Positions 1 through 9,247 of a stretch of 64,000 bases of DNA are shown here, one piece after another. Both the position numbers and the translations under genes were made by a program. This DNA comes from Salinibius halmophilus (GTDB lineage: Bacteria > Pseudomonadota > Gammaproteobacteria > Pseudomonadales > Natronospirillaceae): NCBI RefSeq assembly GCF_003577475.1, contig NZ_QPEP01000006.1, forward strand, positions 184,144 through 248,143. The letters run 5' to 3'. The notes under the pieces are model-generated. The model did no database searches. It was given only the letters and a program-made list of their open reading frames with translations, and was not told the DNA's origin. Each line of letters opens with the position of its first letter. Positions within the stretch are counted from its first letter, which is position 1.

Positions 1-1335
1 TATCAAGCGTCGCACCTGGAATTAACTGTTTCAGATACCGGCATTGGTATGAAACCAGAGCAGCTAAAGCTTCTCTTTAAGCCGTTCCAGCAAGCTGACA
101 GCAGTACCTCACGGAAATTTGGTGGTACTGGCTTAGGGCTCAACATAAGTCAGCGTTTGGCTAACCTAATGGGTGGCAACATTGTCGCCAACAGCGTTCC
201 AGGAGAGGGCACTGTATTTACCTTGAACTTGCCAATCGCCGAAGATCCGCAAGCCTCTAACTTTGAACTACCTCCTATAAAGGTAGCGCTACAAATGAGC
301 GATGCGCAACTCGCCGAGCACTTGCAGGAAACGTTAATGTCTGCAGGTATTACACTTAGTCAAGATATGGCTGTTTGCCAACGCGTCATTGTGGACGATG
401 AGGCGTTGGCGGGCGTGCTTGGAGAAAAGGCACTGCTAATAGGGCGCCGAGAATCTGACAATGCAGCGATGACAATGCCATTCACCCCCTATCAGTTGAT
501 CGATACGCTAGTTAACAAAGCTCAAAATGAAAGCGCCAAGCTAGGTGAGCCGCAGTTCGAAGCTAGGATATTGGTTGCAGAAGACAATGATATTAATTGG
601 CAAATTGTAGAAGAGTTGTTAGGGCGTTGTGGTATTAAGCCGGCGCACGCGCGAGACGGCGCACAAGCAGTATTAATGGCGCTCGAGCAGTCATACGATC
701 TAATTTTTATGGATGTGCAAATGCCGGTAAAAGACGGCTTGCAGGCAGCAACCGAGATTCGCCAGCATGGCTTCGAGGCGCCTATTGTTGCACTAACTGC
801 GAATGCAATGATGAGTGATAGGCAATCAACCGAAGCAGCGGGTATGAATGCGCATTTGTCTAAACCGTTTAAACCCAATGAGTTGTATGAATTGCTGCGC
901 CAGTTATTACCGCATAAATTACTAGAGGGGGCGTATAACCCTAAAACAGTGCCAGAGAAGCCCGCTGACTTGCCAACAGCAGAACAAGAAGTCACAGCAG
1001 AAGCTGAATTCAATGAATCCTACGCGCTTGCCAATGCTGCTGGCAGCATAGATGTGTTAAAACAAGTTGTTGCACAATTTGTTAGCAATCATGCGGATGA
1101 TATCCAGACGGCGGCTGCTGAATACTTAACTGATCGTGACGCTTCACATCGGCGCTTGCACACGTTAAAAGGTTTAACGGCGATGTTAGTTCAGAATCAG
1201 GTGACCGATGCTGTCATGCAGCTAGAGCAGGCCGTGAAGGCTGGAGAAGATGTGGCAGAGGTTAAGTTTACGCGGGTCAACGAACAGCTACAAAGTTTAG
1301 TGAGAGCCCTCAAAGAGTGGCTCTCACGGCAGTAG
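1..1335 (+). CDS. Hybrid sensor histidine kinase, 3' part (HATPase - degenerate REC - REC - Hpt)
   Basis: The gene runs in from the left edge, so the sensor input, HisKA domain and start are missing; 444 residues are visible. The visible part opens with the ATP-binding N/G1 box (DTGIGM) and the G2 box (GGTGLGL), so it is the end of a HATPase_c domain. A stretch at about residues 90-175 looks like a receiver fold without a phosphoacceptor. A true receiver follows, with the acidic pair EDND and phosphoacceptor Asp (FMDVQMP, codon 712-714), then a C-terminal Hpt domain with the phosphotransfer His in HTLKG (codon 1159-1161). This is BarA/ArcB-type multistep phosphorelay architecture at the inner membrane. 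Ligand and cognate regulator cannot be told from what is visible. It is convergent with the next gene, 19 bp away. Confidence 0.93.
   Translation, partial: YQASHLELTVSDTGIGMKPEQLKLLFKPFQQADSSTSRKFGGTGLGLNISQRLANLMGGNIVANSVPGEGTVFTLNLPIAEDPQASNFELPPIKVALQMSDAQLAEHLQETLMSAGITLSQDMAVCQRVIVDDEALAGVLGEKALLIGRRESDNAAMTMPFTPYQLIDTLVNKAQNESAKLGEPQFEARILVAEDNDINWQIVEELLGRCGIKPAHARDGAQAVLMALEQSYDLIFMDVQMPVKDGLQAATEIRQHGFEAPIVALTANAMMSDRQSTEAAGMNAHLSKPFKPNELYELLRQLLPHKLLEGAYNPKTVPEKPADLPTAEQEVTAEAEFNESYALANAAGSIDVLKQVVAQFVSNHADDIQTAAAEYLTDRDASHRRLHTLKGLTAMLVQNQVTDAVMQLEQAVKAGEDVAEVKFTRVNEQLQSLVRALKEWLSRQ
1300..1327 (+). terminator. Perfect 9-bp hairpin at the 3' end of the kinase gene
   Basis: GTGAGAGCC (1300-1308) pairs perfectly with GGCTCTCAC (1319-1327) around a 10-nt loop, inside the last codons of the kinase. 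No U-tract follows, so a classical intrinsic terminator is doubtful. It may protect the mRNA end or act with Rho between the two convergent genes. Confidence 0.35.
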
Positions 1336-1354
1336 TGTTTGTCGCGCTAACGGC

Positions 1355-2974
1355 TTACAGGTCGTAAGCAGCGTTAATAAGTTCCTGACAATACTGGGTT
1401 TGTGGGTTGTCAAAAATTTGCTCAGTTGGGCCTTGCTCAACCACTTCACCTTTGCGCATGACTAACACATAGTCCGACATCGCACGCACTACCGACAAAT
1501 CGTGTGAAATAAATACGTACGACATACCTAGGCGCTTTTGTAAATCGCGCAGTAGCTCAACCACGGTTACCTGAACAGAGCGGTCCAAGGCCGAAGTAGG
1601 TTCGTCAAGCATGACTAACTTCGGCTCCAGTACCACAGCGCGGGCAATGGCAATGCGCTGGCGCTGACCACCAGAGAACTCATGTGGATAGCGGTTAATA
1701 ATGTTCTTTGGCATGCGCACGGCTTCAAGTGCTTGCTCAACCCGTTGCTGGCGCTCATCTTTGCTCATTTCCGGGTAGTGCACGCGCAAGCCTTCCGCGA
1801 CAATGTCACCAACCGTCATGCGCGGTGACAGTGAACCATAAGGGTCTTGGAAAACCACTTGCAATGTTTTACGCAGTGGACGCATTGCCGCAGGTTCTGC
1901 GTTATCAATGCGCTGTTTATTAAATTCAACGGTGCCAGCGGAAGTATCAAGTAACTTCAAAATGGCACGGCCAAGGGTCGATTTGCCCGATCCAGACTCA
2001 CCCACAATACCCACGGTTTGGCCTTCGCGAACCGTTAGCGACACTTGTTTCACTGCGTCAAAAAACTCAACCGGCTTACCAAAAAAGTTATGTCGTGTTG
2101 GGTACTGCACTAGCACCTTGTCAACGTCCAAAATCACTGGTGCTTCATCAGCAACCGGCGTTTTACGACCTTTAGGTGTTGAATCGAGTAAGTGCTGGGT
2201 GTACTCATGCTTAGGATTAGCAAATACTTCAGTGGTTTTGCCGGTTTCGACAATTTCACCAAAGCGCATAACACAAACATTGTCAGTTAGATGTTTCACG
2301 ACGCCTAGGTCGTGGGTAACGAACAAAATCGCCATGCCCATACGCTTTTGAATCGACGCCAGCAGTTCAAGTACTTGTGCCTGAATGGTTACATCCAGCG
2401 CAGTGGTTGGCTCATCAGCAATCAATAGGTCTGGCTCATTGCCCAGTGCCATGGCAATCATAATGCGTTGTAACTGGCCGCCAGAGAACTCATGTGGATA
2501 GCGCTTGAGAGCAGTTTTAGGGTTTGGCAGTTCTACTAGCTCAAACAACTCTAGGATACGCTTGCGAGCAGTGTCCTTATTGTAGTTACCATGATGGATA
2601 AGCACTTCAGCGAGCTGGGTTTCAATGTTGAGGTAGGGGTTCAAAGAGCTCATTGGCTCTTGGAAAATCATCGCAATGCGGTCGCCATTAAACTTATTCA
2701 CCACCTTGCGTGGTGCATTAATCAGCTCGGTGCCTTCGAACTCAATCGATGAGCCTTCTGGGTAGCGCGCGATTTTCGGGTCGTGCAACTGCATAATGGC
2801 CATCGAGGTAACCGATTTACCAGATCCAGATTCACCTACCAGCGCCAATGTTTCGCCTTTGCGCAAATCAAAGGAGATGCCTTTTACCGCGTGTACCGTT
2901 TCATCTTCGAGCTCAAAATCTACTTTTAAGTCTCGAACCTTCAGAATGACGTCGCCAATATTTGCAGCAGTCAA
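1355..2974 (-). CDS. Dipeptide/oligopeptide ABC transporter, fused double ATP-binding protein (YejF/OppDF-like)
   Basis: This 539-residue protein contains two complete ABC nucleotide-binding domains in tandem. Each has Walker A (GESGSGKS, twice), an ABC signature (FSGGQ) and Walker B (ADEPTTALD and LDEPTSALD). The single-chain OppD-OppF fusion is the form seen in YejF. It should energise peptide import on the cytoplasmic face, probably with the oppABC genes at 4136-7702, which lack an ATPase of their own. The start is a TTG (2972-2974) preceded by a strong GAGGAG ribosome site with 6-nt spacing; no ATG fits as well. It is separated from oppA by msrA and lies on the opposite strand, which is unusual for an opp locus. 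Confidence 0.93.
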   Translation of the reverse strand: MTAANIGDVILKVRDLKVDFELEDETVHAVKGISFDLRKGETLALVGESGSGKSVTSMAIMQLHDPKIARYPEGSSIEFEGTELINAPRKVVNKFNGDRIAMIFQEPMSSLNPYLNIETQLAEVLIHHGNYNKDTARKRILELFELVELPNPKTALKRYPHEFSGGQLQRIMIAMALGNEPDLLIADEPTTALDVTIQAQVLELLASIQKRMGMAILFVTHDLGVVKHLTDNVCVMRFGEIVETGKTTEVFANPKHEYTQHLLDSTPKGRKTPVADEAPVILDVDKVLVQYPTRHNFFGKPVEFFDAVKQVSLTVREGQTVGIVGESGSGKSTLGRAILKLLDTSAGTVEFNKQRIDNAEPAAMRPLRKTLQVVFQDPYGSLSPRMTVGDIVAEGLRVHYPEMSKDERQQRVEQALEAVRMPKNIINRYPHEFSGGQRQRIAIARAVVLEPKLVMLDEPTSALDRSVQVTVVELLRDLQKRLGMSYVFISHDLSVVRAMSDYVLVMRKGEVVEQGPTEQIFDNPQTQYCQELINAAYDL

Positions 2975-3194
2975 AGTAATCTCCTCAAACCCGCACTTTA
3001 TTACTAACCAAGGGTGTCCATCTATAAATAACCGCTTTCCCAGCCGATAACCGCCGACTTTACCGTCAGCGATCTAATCCTGCACAACAGTATGCGAAAA
3101 AACAGGTGCTATGTCTGTAACGAATACTTTATAGTTGCGTGGTTTCGTTGACCCGAATCAGCGTATGCGAATGTTGCCATTGGTCTTATTCACT

Positions 3195-3818
3195 TTAGGT
3201 TAGATGACAAACCACACCGGCGCCTTTTAAACCGCAATAGCCATTAGGGTTCTTGGCTAAATACTGTTGGTGATAAGTTTCGGCATAATAAAAAGTTTGC
3301 TCCGACTTCACTTCGGTAGTGATGTCACCTTTGCCTTGCTTGTGGAACTGGTCGCGAGCTGCATCAATTGCTGCCTCGACGCAGTTCAAATCATCGGCAC
3401 TGCAATAAATCGCCGAGCGATACTGGGTACCGATGTCGTTCCATTGGCGCATGCCTTGTGTGGGGTCGTGCTCGTTAAAAAAGACCTCAAGCAACTTCGC
3501 CAGCGAAATTTGTTTAGGGTCATAGGCAATTAATACAGCCTCGGTATGGCCCGTCTGGCCTGAGCACACTTCTTCATACGTTGGGTTAGGCGTGTAACCC
3601 CCTGCATATCCTACCGCTGTGCTCACCACGCCATCGAGGTTCCAGAATAAGCGCTCAGCTCCCCAAAAGCAGCCCATGCCAAACTGAATGGTGCGGATAC
3701 CCTCGCCAAATGGTGGCTTGATGCTCGTGTTCTTTACATAGTGCTGATTCACCACTGCTAGTGGCTCACGACGACCCGCAAGGGCTTCCTCGGGCGAAGG
3801 TAAAGAAGTTGTTTTCAT
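3195..3818 (-). CDS. msrA: Peptide-methionine (S)-S-oxide reductase MsrA
   Basis: Repairs methionine-S-sulfoxide in proteins using thioredoxin. The 207-residue protein carries the catalytic motif GCFWG with the reactive Cys at residue 50, plus the family stretches [31 protein letters not shown] and GTQYRSAIY, in the order of the long E. coli-type MsrA. I chose ATG 3818 because GGAGG lies 5 nt upstream; a TTG four codons earlier would place that ribosome site inside the gene. It sits between the peptide transporter ATPase gene and oppA. Confidence 0.96.
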   Translation of the reverse strand: MKTTSLPSPEEALAGRREPLAVVNQHYVKNTSIKPPFGEGIRTIQFGMGCFWGAERLFWNLDGVVSTAVGYAGGYTPNPTYEEVCSGQTGHTEAVLIAYDPKQISLAKLLEVFFNEHDPTQGMRQWNDIGTQYRSAIYCSADDLNCVEAAIDAARDQFHKQGKGDITTEVKSEQTFYYAETYHQQYLAKNPNGYCGLKGAGVVCHLT

Positions 3819-4135
3819 GAAAGCCTCCAAAAATCATCTACGCTTGTAGTCAGTAGTATAACCAACGAGTTGTGCTATCAAAAATGCTTCGCAATCGTCG
3901 TTGTAATTGGAAACCTTTGCTAACAATTGACCCACCTCAAACAACCCAAGCTCTGTAAAGTTAAGAATACGGAGAGGTACGTTGAGGTTTGTTATCGAAG
4001 GTTTGGCAATTCGATGCGAAATAATACACTCCGATGTTATGTCTCGCTTTCTGCCATTAAAACGGCGAATGCAGAAGGCAAACCAGCACACAAAATAAGT
4101 TTAGCTGGATAAAAAAAATCAAAAGAGGAACGTCC
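3819..4135. promoter_or_regulatory. Divergent intergenic region between msrA and oppA
   Basis: This gap of about 317 bp holds no convincing gene; short ORFs in it lack ribosome sites and recognisable sequence. It must contain promoters for msrA (leftward) and oppA (rightward). The oppA ribosome site GAGG lies just before ATG 4136. I could not assign clear -35/-10 boxes or an operator. Confidence 0.5.
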
Positions 4136-5719
4136 ATGAGTTCTATCAAAAAAATCGCATTAAGCATGGCGGTTGCAGGTACTGCAACATTCGCTATTTC
4201 AGCAGCGTCGGCTGCAACCATTGTTATCGGTAACGGTGCAGAACCGGCCTCTATCGACCCAGGCAAAATTGAAGGTCAACCAGGCGGTATGGTTGCATAC
4301 CAGTTGTTTGAAGGCCTAACGGCCCTGAATTCAGAAGGTGAAGTAATCCCTGGTGCTGCCGAGTCTTGGACTGCAACAGAGAACAACACCGTTTGGACTT
4401 TTGAACTACGTGACGGTCTTAAGTGGTCGAACGGCGAAGATGTTACCGCAGCCGACTTTGAATACGCTTGGAAACGCGTTGTATCGCCAGAGCTAGCGTC
4501 TCCTTACTCTTGGTACATGAGCAAAGCTGCACAAATCAAAAACGCCCAAGAAGCGATCGACGGCACGGTTGAGCCAAGCATGCTTGGTGTAACAGCTGTA
4601 GACGAAGACACGCTGCGTGTAGAACTTAAGCAGTCTGTTCCTTACTTCCCAAGCGTTGCGGCACACTACACCATGTACCCAGTGCCACAAGAAGTGATTG
4701 AAGAACATGGCGACATGTGGACGCGCCCAGGCAACATGGTTTCTAACGGTGCTTACAAGCTAGACGCTTGGACATTGAATGAAAAAATGGACCTAGTACG
4801 TAACACTAACTACTGGGACAACGCGAACGTTGCACTAGACGGTGTTACTTTCCTACCAATTGAAGATGAAAACTCTGAACTAGCACGCTTTGAAGCGGGC
4901 GAAATTCACGTTACAGCAACTGTGCCTAACGCGCAGATCCCTCGTCTGAAGCGTGAATTTGCTGACGAATTTACGATTTACCCGAACTTGGCGGTTTATT
5001 ACTACGAGTTCAACACTGAAGAGCCACCGTTCGACGACCGTCGTGTACGTAAAGCGCTTAGCCTTGCGATCGACCGTGAAGTAATTGTACGTGCGGTAAC
5101 CAAAGGTGGCCAAACGCCAGCTTATACCTTCGTTCCAACATTCGTTGCTGGTTTCGAAGCACCAACTGTGGCTGAGTCGTCGCTAAACCAAATTGAGCGT
5201 GACCGTATGGCGATTGAGCTATTGGCAGAAGCTGGCTTTGGTAAGGACAACCCGTTAGAAGTTGATTTCCTATACAACACGTCTGAATTTCACCGTAGTG
5301 TTGCGGTTGCAATCAGCCAAATGTGGAAGCAAAAGCTAGGCGTTGAAATGAACCTGCAAAACCAAGAGTGGAAAACCTTCTTGGAAACCAAAAAAGCAGG
5401 TGGATTTGACGTTGCCCGCGCCGGTTGGGGTGGTGACTACAACGAAGCCTCTACCTTCCTTGACCTGTTAAGAACCGGTCACGGTAATAACGATTCAAAC
5501 TTCAGTAACGCTGAATATGATCGTTTACTAGTAGAAGCGGCACGCGCTGAAAACGCCAACGAATACTATACCAAGGCTGAGGCAATCATTTCTGAAGAAG
5601 CCCCTCTGGCGCCAATCTTCTACTACACCCGTACCCGCATGATCTCTGAAAATGTGCAGGGCTGGCCAGTAGGTAATGCGCAAGACGTAGTATATGTAAA
5701 AGACCTTTCGCTACAGTAA
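4136..5719 (+). CDS. oppA: Periplasmic oligopeptide-binding protein OppA
   Basis: The 527-residue protein has a Sec signal peptide (basic n-region, alanine-rich core, cleavage near SAASA). It then shows SBP_bac_5 landmarks: EPASIDPGKIEG near the mature N-terminus, QLFEGL, DGLKWSNGEDVTAADF and the C-terminal EEAPLAPIFYYTRTRM. This matches OppA in length and pattern. It captures oligopeptides in the periplasm for the OppBC channel encoded downstream. Two hairpins separate it from oppB, which fits the usual high expression of the binding protein relative to the permeases. The ribosome site AGAGGA precedes the ATG. Confidence 0.95.
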   Translation: MSSIKKIALSMAVAGTATFAISAASAATIVIGNGAEPASIDPGKIEGQPGGMVAYQLFEGLTALNSEGEVIPGAAESWTATENNTVWTFELRDGLKWSNGEDVTAADFEYAWKRVVSPELASPYSWYMSKAAQIKNAQEAIDGTVEPSMLGVTAVDEDTLRVELKQSVPYFPSVAAHYTMYPVPQEVIEEHGDMWTRPGNMVSNGAYKLDAWTLNEKMDLVRNTNYWDNANVALDGVTFLPIEDENSELARFEAGEIHVTATVPNAQIPRLKREFADEFTIYPNLAVYYYEFNTEEPPFDDRRVRKALSLAIDREVIVRAVTKGGQTPAYTFVPTFVAGFEAPTVAESSLNQIERDRMAIELLAEAGFGKDNPLEVDFLYNTSEFHRSVAVAISQMWKQKLGVEMNLQNQEWKTFLETKKAGGFDVARAGWGGDYNEASTFLDLLRTGHGNNDSNFSNAEYDRLLVEAARAENANEYYTKAEAIISEEAPLAPIFYYTRTRMISENVQGWPVGNAQDVVYVKDLSLQ

Positions 5720-5730
5720 GGCCGGGTAAT

Positions 5731-5788
5731 AGGCACCTTTGATCTAGGTGCCTTCTATCTGTTTGGGCTGGGAGGTATGCTCCCAGCC
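5731..5788 (+). terminator. Two hairpins between oppA and oppB (attenuator)
   Basis: Hairpin 1 pairs AGGCACCT (5731-5738) with AGGTGCCT (5746-5753). Hairpin 2 pairs GGCTGGGAG (5766-5774) with CTCCCAGCC (5780-5788). Neither has a strong U-tract. They probably stabilise oppA mRNA or attenuate transcription into oppBC. Confidence 0.6.
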
Positions 5789-5830
5789 TATGTCTGCTCT
5801 GCCGCAGCCTAAACGACACGAGACTGCATT

Positions 5831-6754
5831 ATGTTGAAGTTCATGCTCAAACGCCTATTTGTGGCGATTCCAACACTACTAATTCTAATTACCGTATCTT
5901 TTGCTTTGATGCGCGCTGCACCAGGTGGCCCATTTACTTCGGAGAAAACCCCTCCGCCAGCGGTACTAGAAAACCTAAATGCCAAGTACAACCTAGATAA
6001 ACACATTGTTGTGCAATACGGCATCTATATGCGCGACCTTATTCTTTATCAAGACTTTGGTCCGTCATTTAAATATCAAGACCGTAGTGTTACCGAGATC
6101 ATTGAGGGCAGCTTCCCGCGCTCGGCCATCATTGGCCTGTGGAGTTTCTTCTTCATTATTATTATCGGCATCCCAATAGGCATTTGGGCGGCAGTGAAAC
6201 AAAACCATTGGCAAGACTATTCGGTGATGAGTTTTGCCATGTCTGGGGTGGTATTCCCCAACTTCGTTTTAGCTCCTTTGTGTGTTTGGCTATTTGCCGT
6301 AAAACTCGGCTGGCTACCAGCAGGTGGCTGGGGCGATGGTCAATTTAACTATCTAATTCTGCCAATTTTTGCCATGGCGACGAGTTATATTGCGCAAGTG
6401 GCGCGTTTATCACGTGGCAGCATGATTGAAGTATTAAGCTCAAGCTATATTCGCACTGCTCGTGCGAAAGGCTTGCCAACCTCTATTGTTTTGTGGCGCC
6501 ATGCAATGAAACCAGCACTCATGCCAGTGATTACCTACCTAGGCATTGCGTTTGTTGGTTTGATTACCGGTTCGGTGATTGTTGACCAAGTATTCCAAAC
6601 CGGTGGTATTGGTCAGCACTTTGTTCAAGGTGCTACGAACCGTGACTACTCACTTATCTTGGGCGTGACCATTCTAGCCGGTGCGCTTTCTATTTTGTTC
6701 AACGCCATTGTCGACATGCTGTACACAGCGCTCGACCCTCGCATTCGTTATTAA
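5831..6754 (+). CDS. oppB: Oligopeptide ABC transporter permease OppB
   Basis: A 307-residue inner-membrane permease. It starts MLKFMLKRLFVAIPTLL, typical of OppB/DppB, and has an extended first periplasmic region, about six membrane segments and the cytoplasmic EAA-type loop (TARAKGLPTSIVLWRHAMKP) that docks the ATPase. The C-terminus DMLYTALDPRIRY is a hallmark of the subfamily. It forms the translocation channel with OppC, whose gene follows 12 bp downstream. Confidence 0.95.
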   Translation: MLKFMLKRLFVAIPTLLILITVSFALMRAAPGGPFTSEKTPPPAVLENLNAKYNLDKHIVVQYGIYMRDLILYQDFGPSFKYQDRSVTEIIEGSFPRSAIIGLWSFFFIIIIGIPIGIWAAVKQNHWQDYSVMSFAMSGVVFPNFVLAPLCVWLFAVKLGWLPAGGWGDGQFNYLILPIFAMATSYIAQVARLSRGSMIEVLSSSYIRTARAKGLPTSIVLWRHAMKPALMPVITYLGIAFVGLITGSVIVDQVFQTGGIGQHFVQGATNRDYSLILGVTILAGALSILFNAIVDMLYTALDPRIRY

Positions 6755-6766
6755 GGGAGCGCGCAA

Positions 6767-7702
6767 ATGACTACTCAAGATCAAGTTTTACCCGATTCAG
6801 TAAAAGGCCGTAGCCTTTGGGATGATGCCTTCCGTCGTTTTAAGGCCAACCGGGCGGCAATGATTTCTCTGATTGTATTGGTGTTCGTTGCTGCGTTCGC
6901 CATCTTTGGTAACTATCTCACTCAGTGGGACTACGAAACCGTTGATTGGTTTGCCTTGGAAGACGTGGAGTTCTATGGCAAACCAGCGATGACGCACCCG
7001 AACGAATACGCCGCCGAAATAGGCACGGCACCGCATTATTTTGGTACCGATAGTGATGGTCGTGACTTGCTTGCTCGCCTTGTGCAAGGGTCGCGTATCT
7101 CATTAATGGTTGGCTTAATGGGCGCTCTGGTGGCTGTGGTAATCGGCACAATTTATGGCGCGGTATCTGGCTACATGGGTGGCAAGGTAGACTCGTTAAT
7201 GATGCGAGCCGTTGAAATCCTTATGTCGTTCCCGTTTATGTTCCTAGTGATTGTATTGATGGCGATTTTTGGTCGTAACGTATTGCTTATTTTCATTGCC
7301 ATTGGGGCAGTGTCTTGGCTGGATATGGCGCGTATTGTGCGCGGTCAAACACTTAGCCTTAAAAACAAAGAATTCGTAGAAGCCGCAATCGCTCAGGGTG
7401 TGCGCACACCAGTAATCATTATGCGCCATATTGTGCCTAACGTACTGGGTGTGGTTGTGGTATATGCCACCTTATTGGTGCCGCAGATGATCTTGTTTGA
7501 AAGCTTTATCTCGTTCCTTGGCCTAGGGGTTTCGGAGCCGCAAACCTCTTGGGGCGCGCTGATCTCGGCTGGTGCCGATAGCATGCGCATCACGCCTTGG
7601 CAGCTAATCTTCCCGTTGTTAGCGCTAACCATAACCCTGTTCTGCTTTAACTTTGTGGGTGATGGTCTGCGCGACGCGCTCGACCCGAAAAACAAGAAGT
7701 AG
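6767..7702 (+). CDS. oppC: Oligopeptide ABC transporter permease OppC
   Basis: A 311-residue inner-membrane permease with the N-terminal OppC_N motif (SLWDDAFRRFKANRAAM), the FGTDSDGRDLLARL segment, about six membrane spans and the EAA loop (VEAAIAQGVRTPVIIMRHIVPN). It ends DGLRDALDPKNKK, as OppC/DppC proteins do. Ribosome site GGGAG lies 8 nt before the ATG. It is the last gene of oppABC; the matching ATPase is most likely the fused protein encoded at 1355-2974. Confidence 0.95.
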   Translation: MTTQDQVLPDSVKGRSLWDDAFRRFKANRAAMISLIVLVFVAAFAIFGNYLTQWDYETVDWFALEDVEFYGKPAMTHPNEYAAEIGTAPHYFGTDSDGRDLLARLVQGSRISLMVGLMGALVAVVIGTIYGAVSGYMGGKVDSLMMRAVEILMSFPFMFLVIVLMAIFGRNVLLIFIAIGAVSWLDMARIVRGQTLSLKNKEFVEAAIAQGVRTPVIIMRHIVPNVLGVVVVYATLLVPQMILFESFISFLGLGVSEPQTSWGALISAGADSMRITPWQLIFPLLALTITLFCFNFVGDGLRDALDPKNKK

Positions 7703-7733
7703 GAAAACGTTACGACGTTGGATCTTCTGATGT

Positions 7734-7762
7734 TGTACGGCGCGGAAAAACCGCGCCGTACA
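7734..7762. terminator. Bidirectional hairpin terminator between oppC and sqr
   Basis: TGTACGGCGCGG (7734-7745) pairs perfectly with CCGCGCCGTACA (7751-7762) around a five-A loop, in the gap between two convergent genes. It is GC-rich and 12 bp long. It can serve both strands, although the U-tracts are weak. Confidence 0.75.
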
Positions 7763-7764
7763 GC

Positions 7765-9039
7765 CTACTTTTCTAGCCTTTCTACACCTAATAACTTCAT
7801 AACCTGCTTCTCGTAAAATGGTTCAGACGCGCCGCTCTTCATTTTGCGAATGAAGTACTTCTCAAAAGCTATTTTCGACAGCCTTACCCACTTACCTTTT
7901 TTAAACCAAGTGACATTACGTGGCGGTATTTGTGGAATTGCCACAAACGCTGCACCCGTATCGCCCATGTCGGCTAAACAAACAGTTGACCAAGTACCTT
8001 TATGGCTTGGCTCTTTGTCATCAAAAATCTTATCGCGCAAGTTGTGGGCAATCGCCGTCACCATCGACTCAATCATGTAGCCGGTTTTGGGTGTACCGGT
8101 TGGTACAGGTGTTTGTTCCACAGGTGGAATGGCAACGCACACGCCAGCAGAGTATATCTCTGGATATGTAGGGTTGCGTTGATAGTCATCGATGAGAACA
8201 AAACCTTTAGGATTGGCTAAGCCCTCTACCGCAGCAATTGGGTCGATGCCTTTAAAAGGTGGGATAAGCATACTGTGTTTAAACGGCAGCTCATGGGAGC
8301 GTTTTACCTCGCCTTCGTCATTAAGCTCTTCAACAAACATCACGCCATCTTCGACTTTCGTTACCCGGGCGTTGCATATCCACTTAATGTGCTTGTTGCG
8401 CAACTCAGACTCCATCATGGATTTCGAATCACCAACACCACCCAAACCTAGGTGGCCAATGTATGGTTCGCTGGTGACATAAGTCATTTCAACGTGTTTG
8501 CGTACCTTGGCATCACGAAGTGCCTTATCCACCACAAATGCGTACTCATAACCAGGCCCAAAGCAACTAGCACCTTGAAACGCACCTACAATAACCGGCC
8601 CTGGCGCTTCTACTAGTGCATCAAAGTTATCTTTTGCCACCTCTGCATGTTGCAGGGAGCAGACCGACTGGGTAAAAAACTCAGGGCCAGCACCAGGAAT
8701 GGATTCAAAGTCTAGTTTTGGCCCGGTAGTCAGTACTAGATAGTCGTACTCAATCTTGTCGCCATTAGCGAGCTCAATATACTTTTCCTTCGGTTCAATT
8801 TTGGTCATGGCTTGGGCGATGAACTCGATGCCCTTTTTGCCTAAATGCTTGGCTAAGTCAAAGCTGACTTCTTCGCCTTTCCTCCAACCAACCGGTATCC
8901 AAGGGTTGGATGGGGTAAATTGAAAACTAGGTCGCTCGTTCACCATAACGACCCTATGCTGCTTGCCCAATAACGCTTTTATTTCGTATGCTGCTGGCAT
9001 ACCGCCTAAACCAGCACCTACTATCACTACGGTCGCCAT
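7765..9039 (-). CDS. sqr: Sulfide:quinone oxidoreductase (type I, SQR)
   Basis: This 424-residue flavoprotein oxidises sulfide and passes electrons to membrane quinone. The N-terminal FAD-binding site GAGLGGMPAAYE is clear. The three redox cysteines expected of SQR are present: Cys127 (SVCSLQH), Cys159 (GASCFGP) and Cys354 (TVCLADMGD), with near-identical spacing to the Acidithiobacillus ferrooxidans enzyme. FVPSNPW-like and EPYIGHLG segments and the C-terminal KYFIRKMKSGASEPFYEK, an amphipathic membrane-binding tail, also match. It is a single-gene unit with no sulfur-oxidation partners beside it, which suggests sulfide detoxification rather than lithotrophy (inference). Confidence 0.93.
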   Translation of the reverse strand: MATVVIVGAGLGGMPAAYEIKALLGKQHRVVMVNERPSFQFTPSNPWIPVGWRKGEEVSFDLAKHLGKKGIEFIAQAMTKIEPKEKYIELANGDKIEYDYLVLTTGPKLDFESIPGAGPEFFTQSVCSLQHAEVAKDNFDALVEAPGPVIVGAFQGASCFGPGYEYAFVVDKALRDAKVRKHVEMTYVTSEPYIGHLGLGGVGDSKSMMESELRNKHIKWICNARVTKVEDGVMFVEELNDEGEVKRSHELPFKHSMLIPPFKGIDPIAAVEGLANPKGFVLIDDYQRNPTYPEIYSAGVCVAIPPVEQTPVPTGTPKTGYMIESMVTAIAHNLRDKIFDDKEPSHKGTWSTVCLADMGDTGAAFVAIPQIPPRNVTWFKKGKWVRLSKIAFEKYFIRKMKSGASEPFYEKQVMKLLGVERLEK

Positions 9040-9247
9040 ATTGCCACCTACTGTTTAATCAATAACCTATTAGGTATAGCTGTAGGTGACTGATGTTGCG
9101 GTGGTGCACGGCCTGATTATTGTTACACATTCTGATGTGGAACAAATGGTATTGTGCGCCTTGCCGGATCATCATGCGTAACCAACTCTAGTAGGGTACA
9201 ATCACACCTCGATATTTTTTTTGCATCTTTGTATATAGGTTAACCGC

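Noticed and set aside
522..1013. Open frame opposite the hybrid kinase
   Set aside because: Antisense shadow of a clearly coding receiver/Hpt region, no ribosome site, no family signature.
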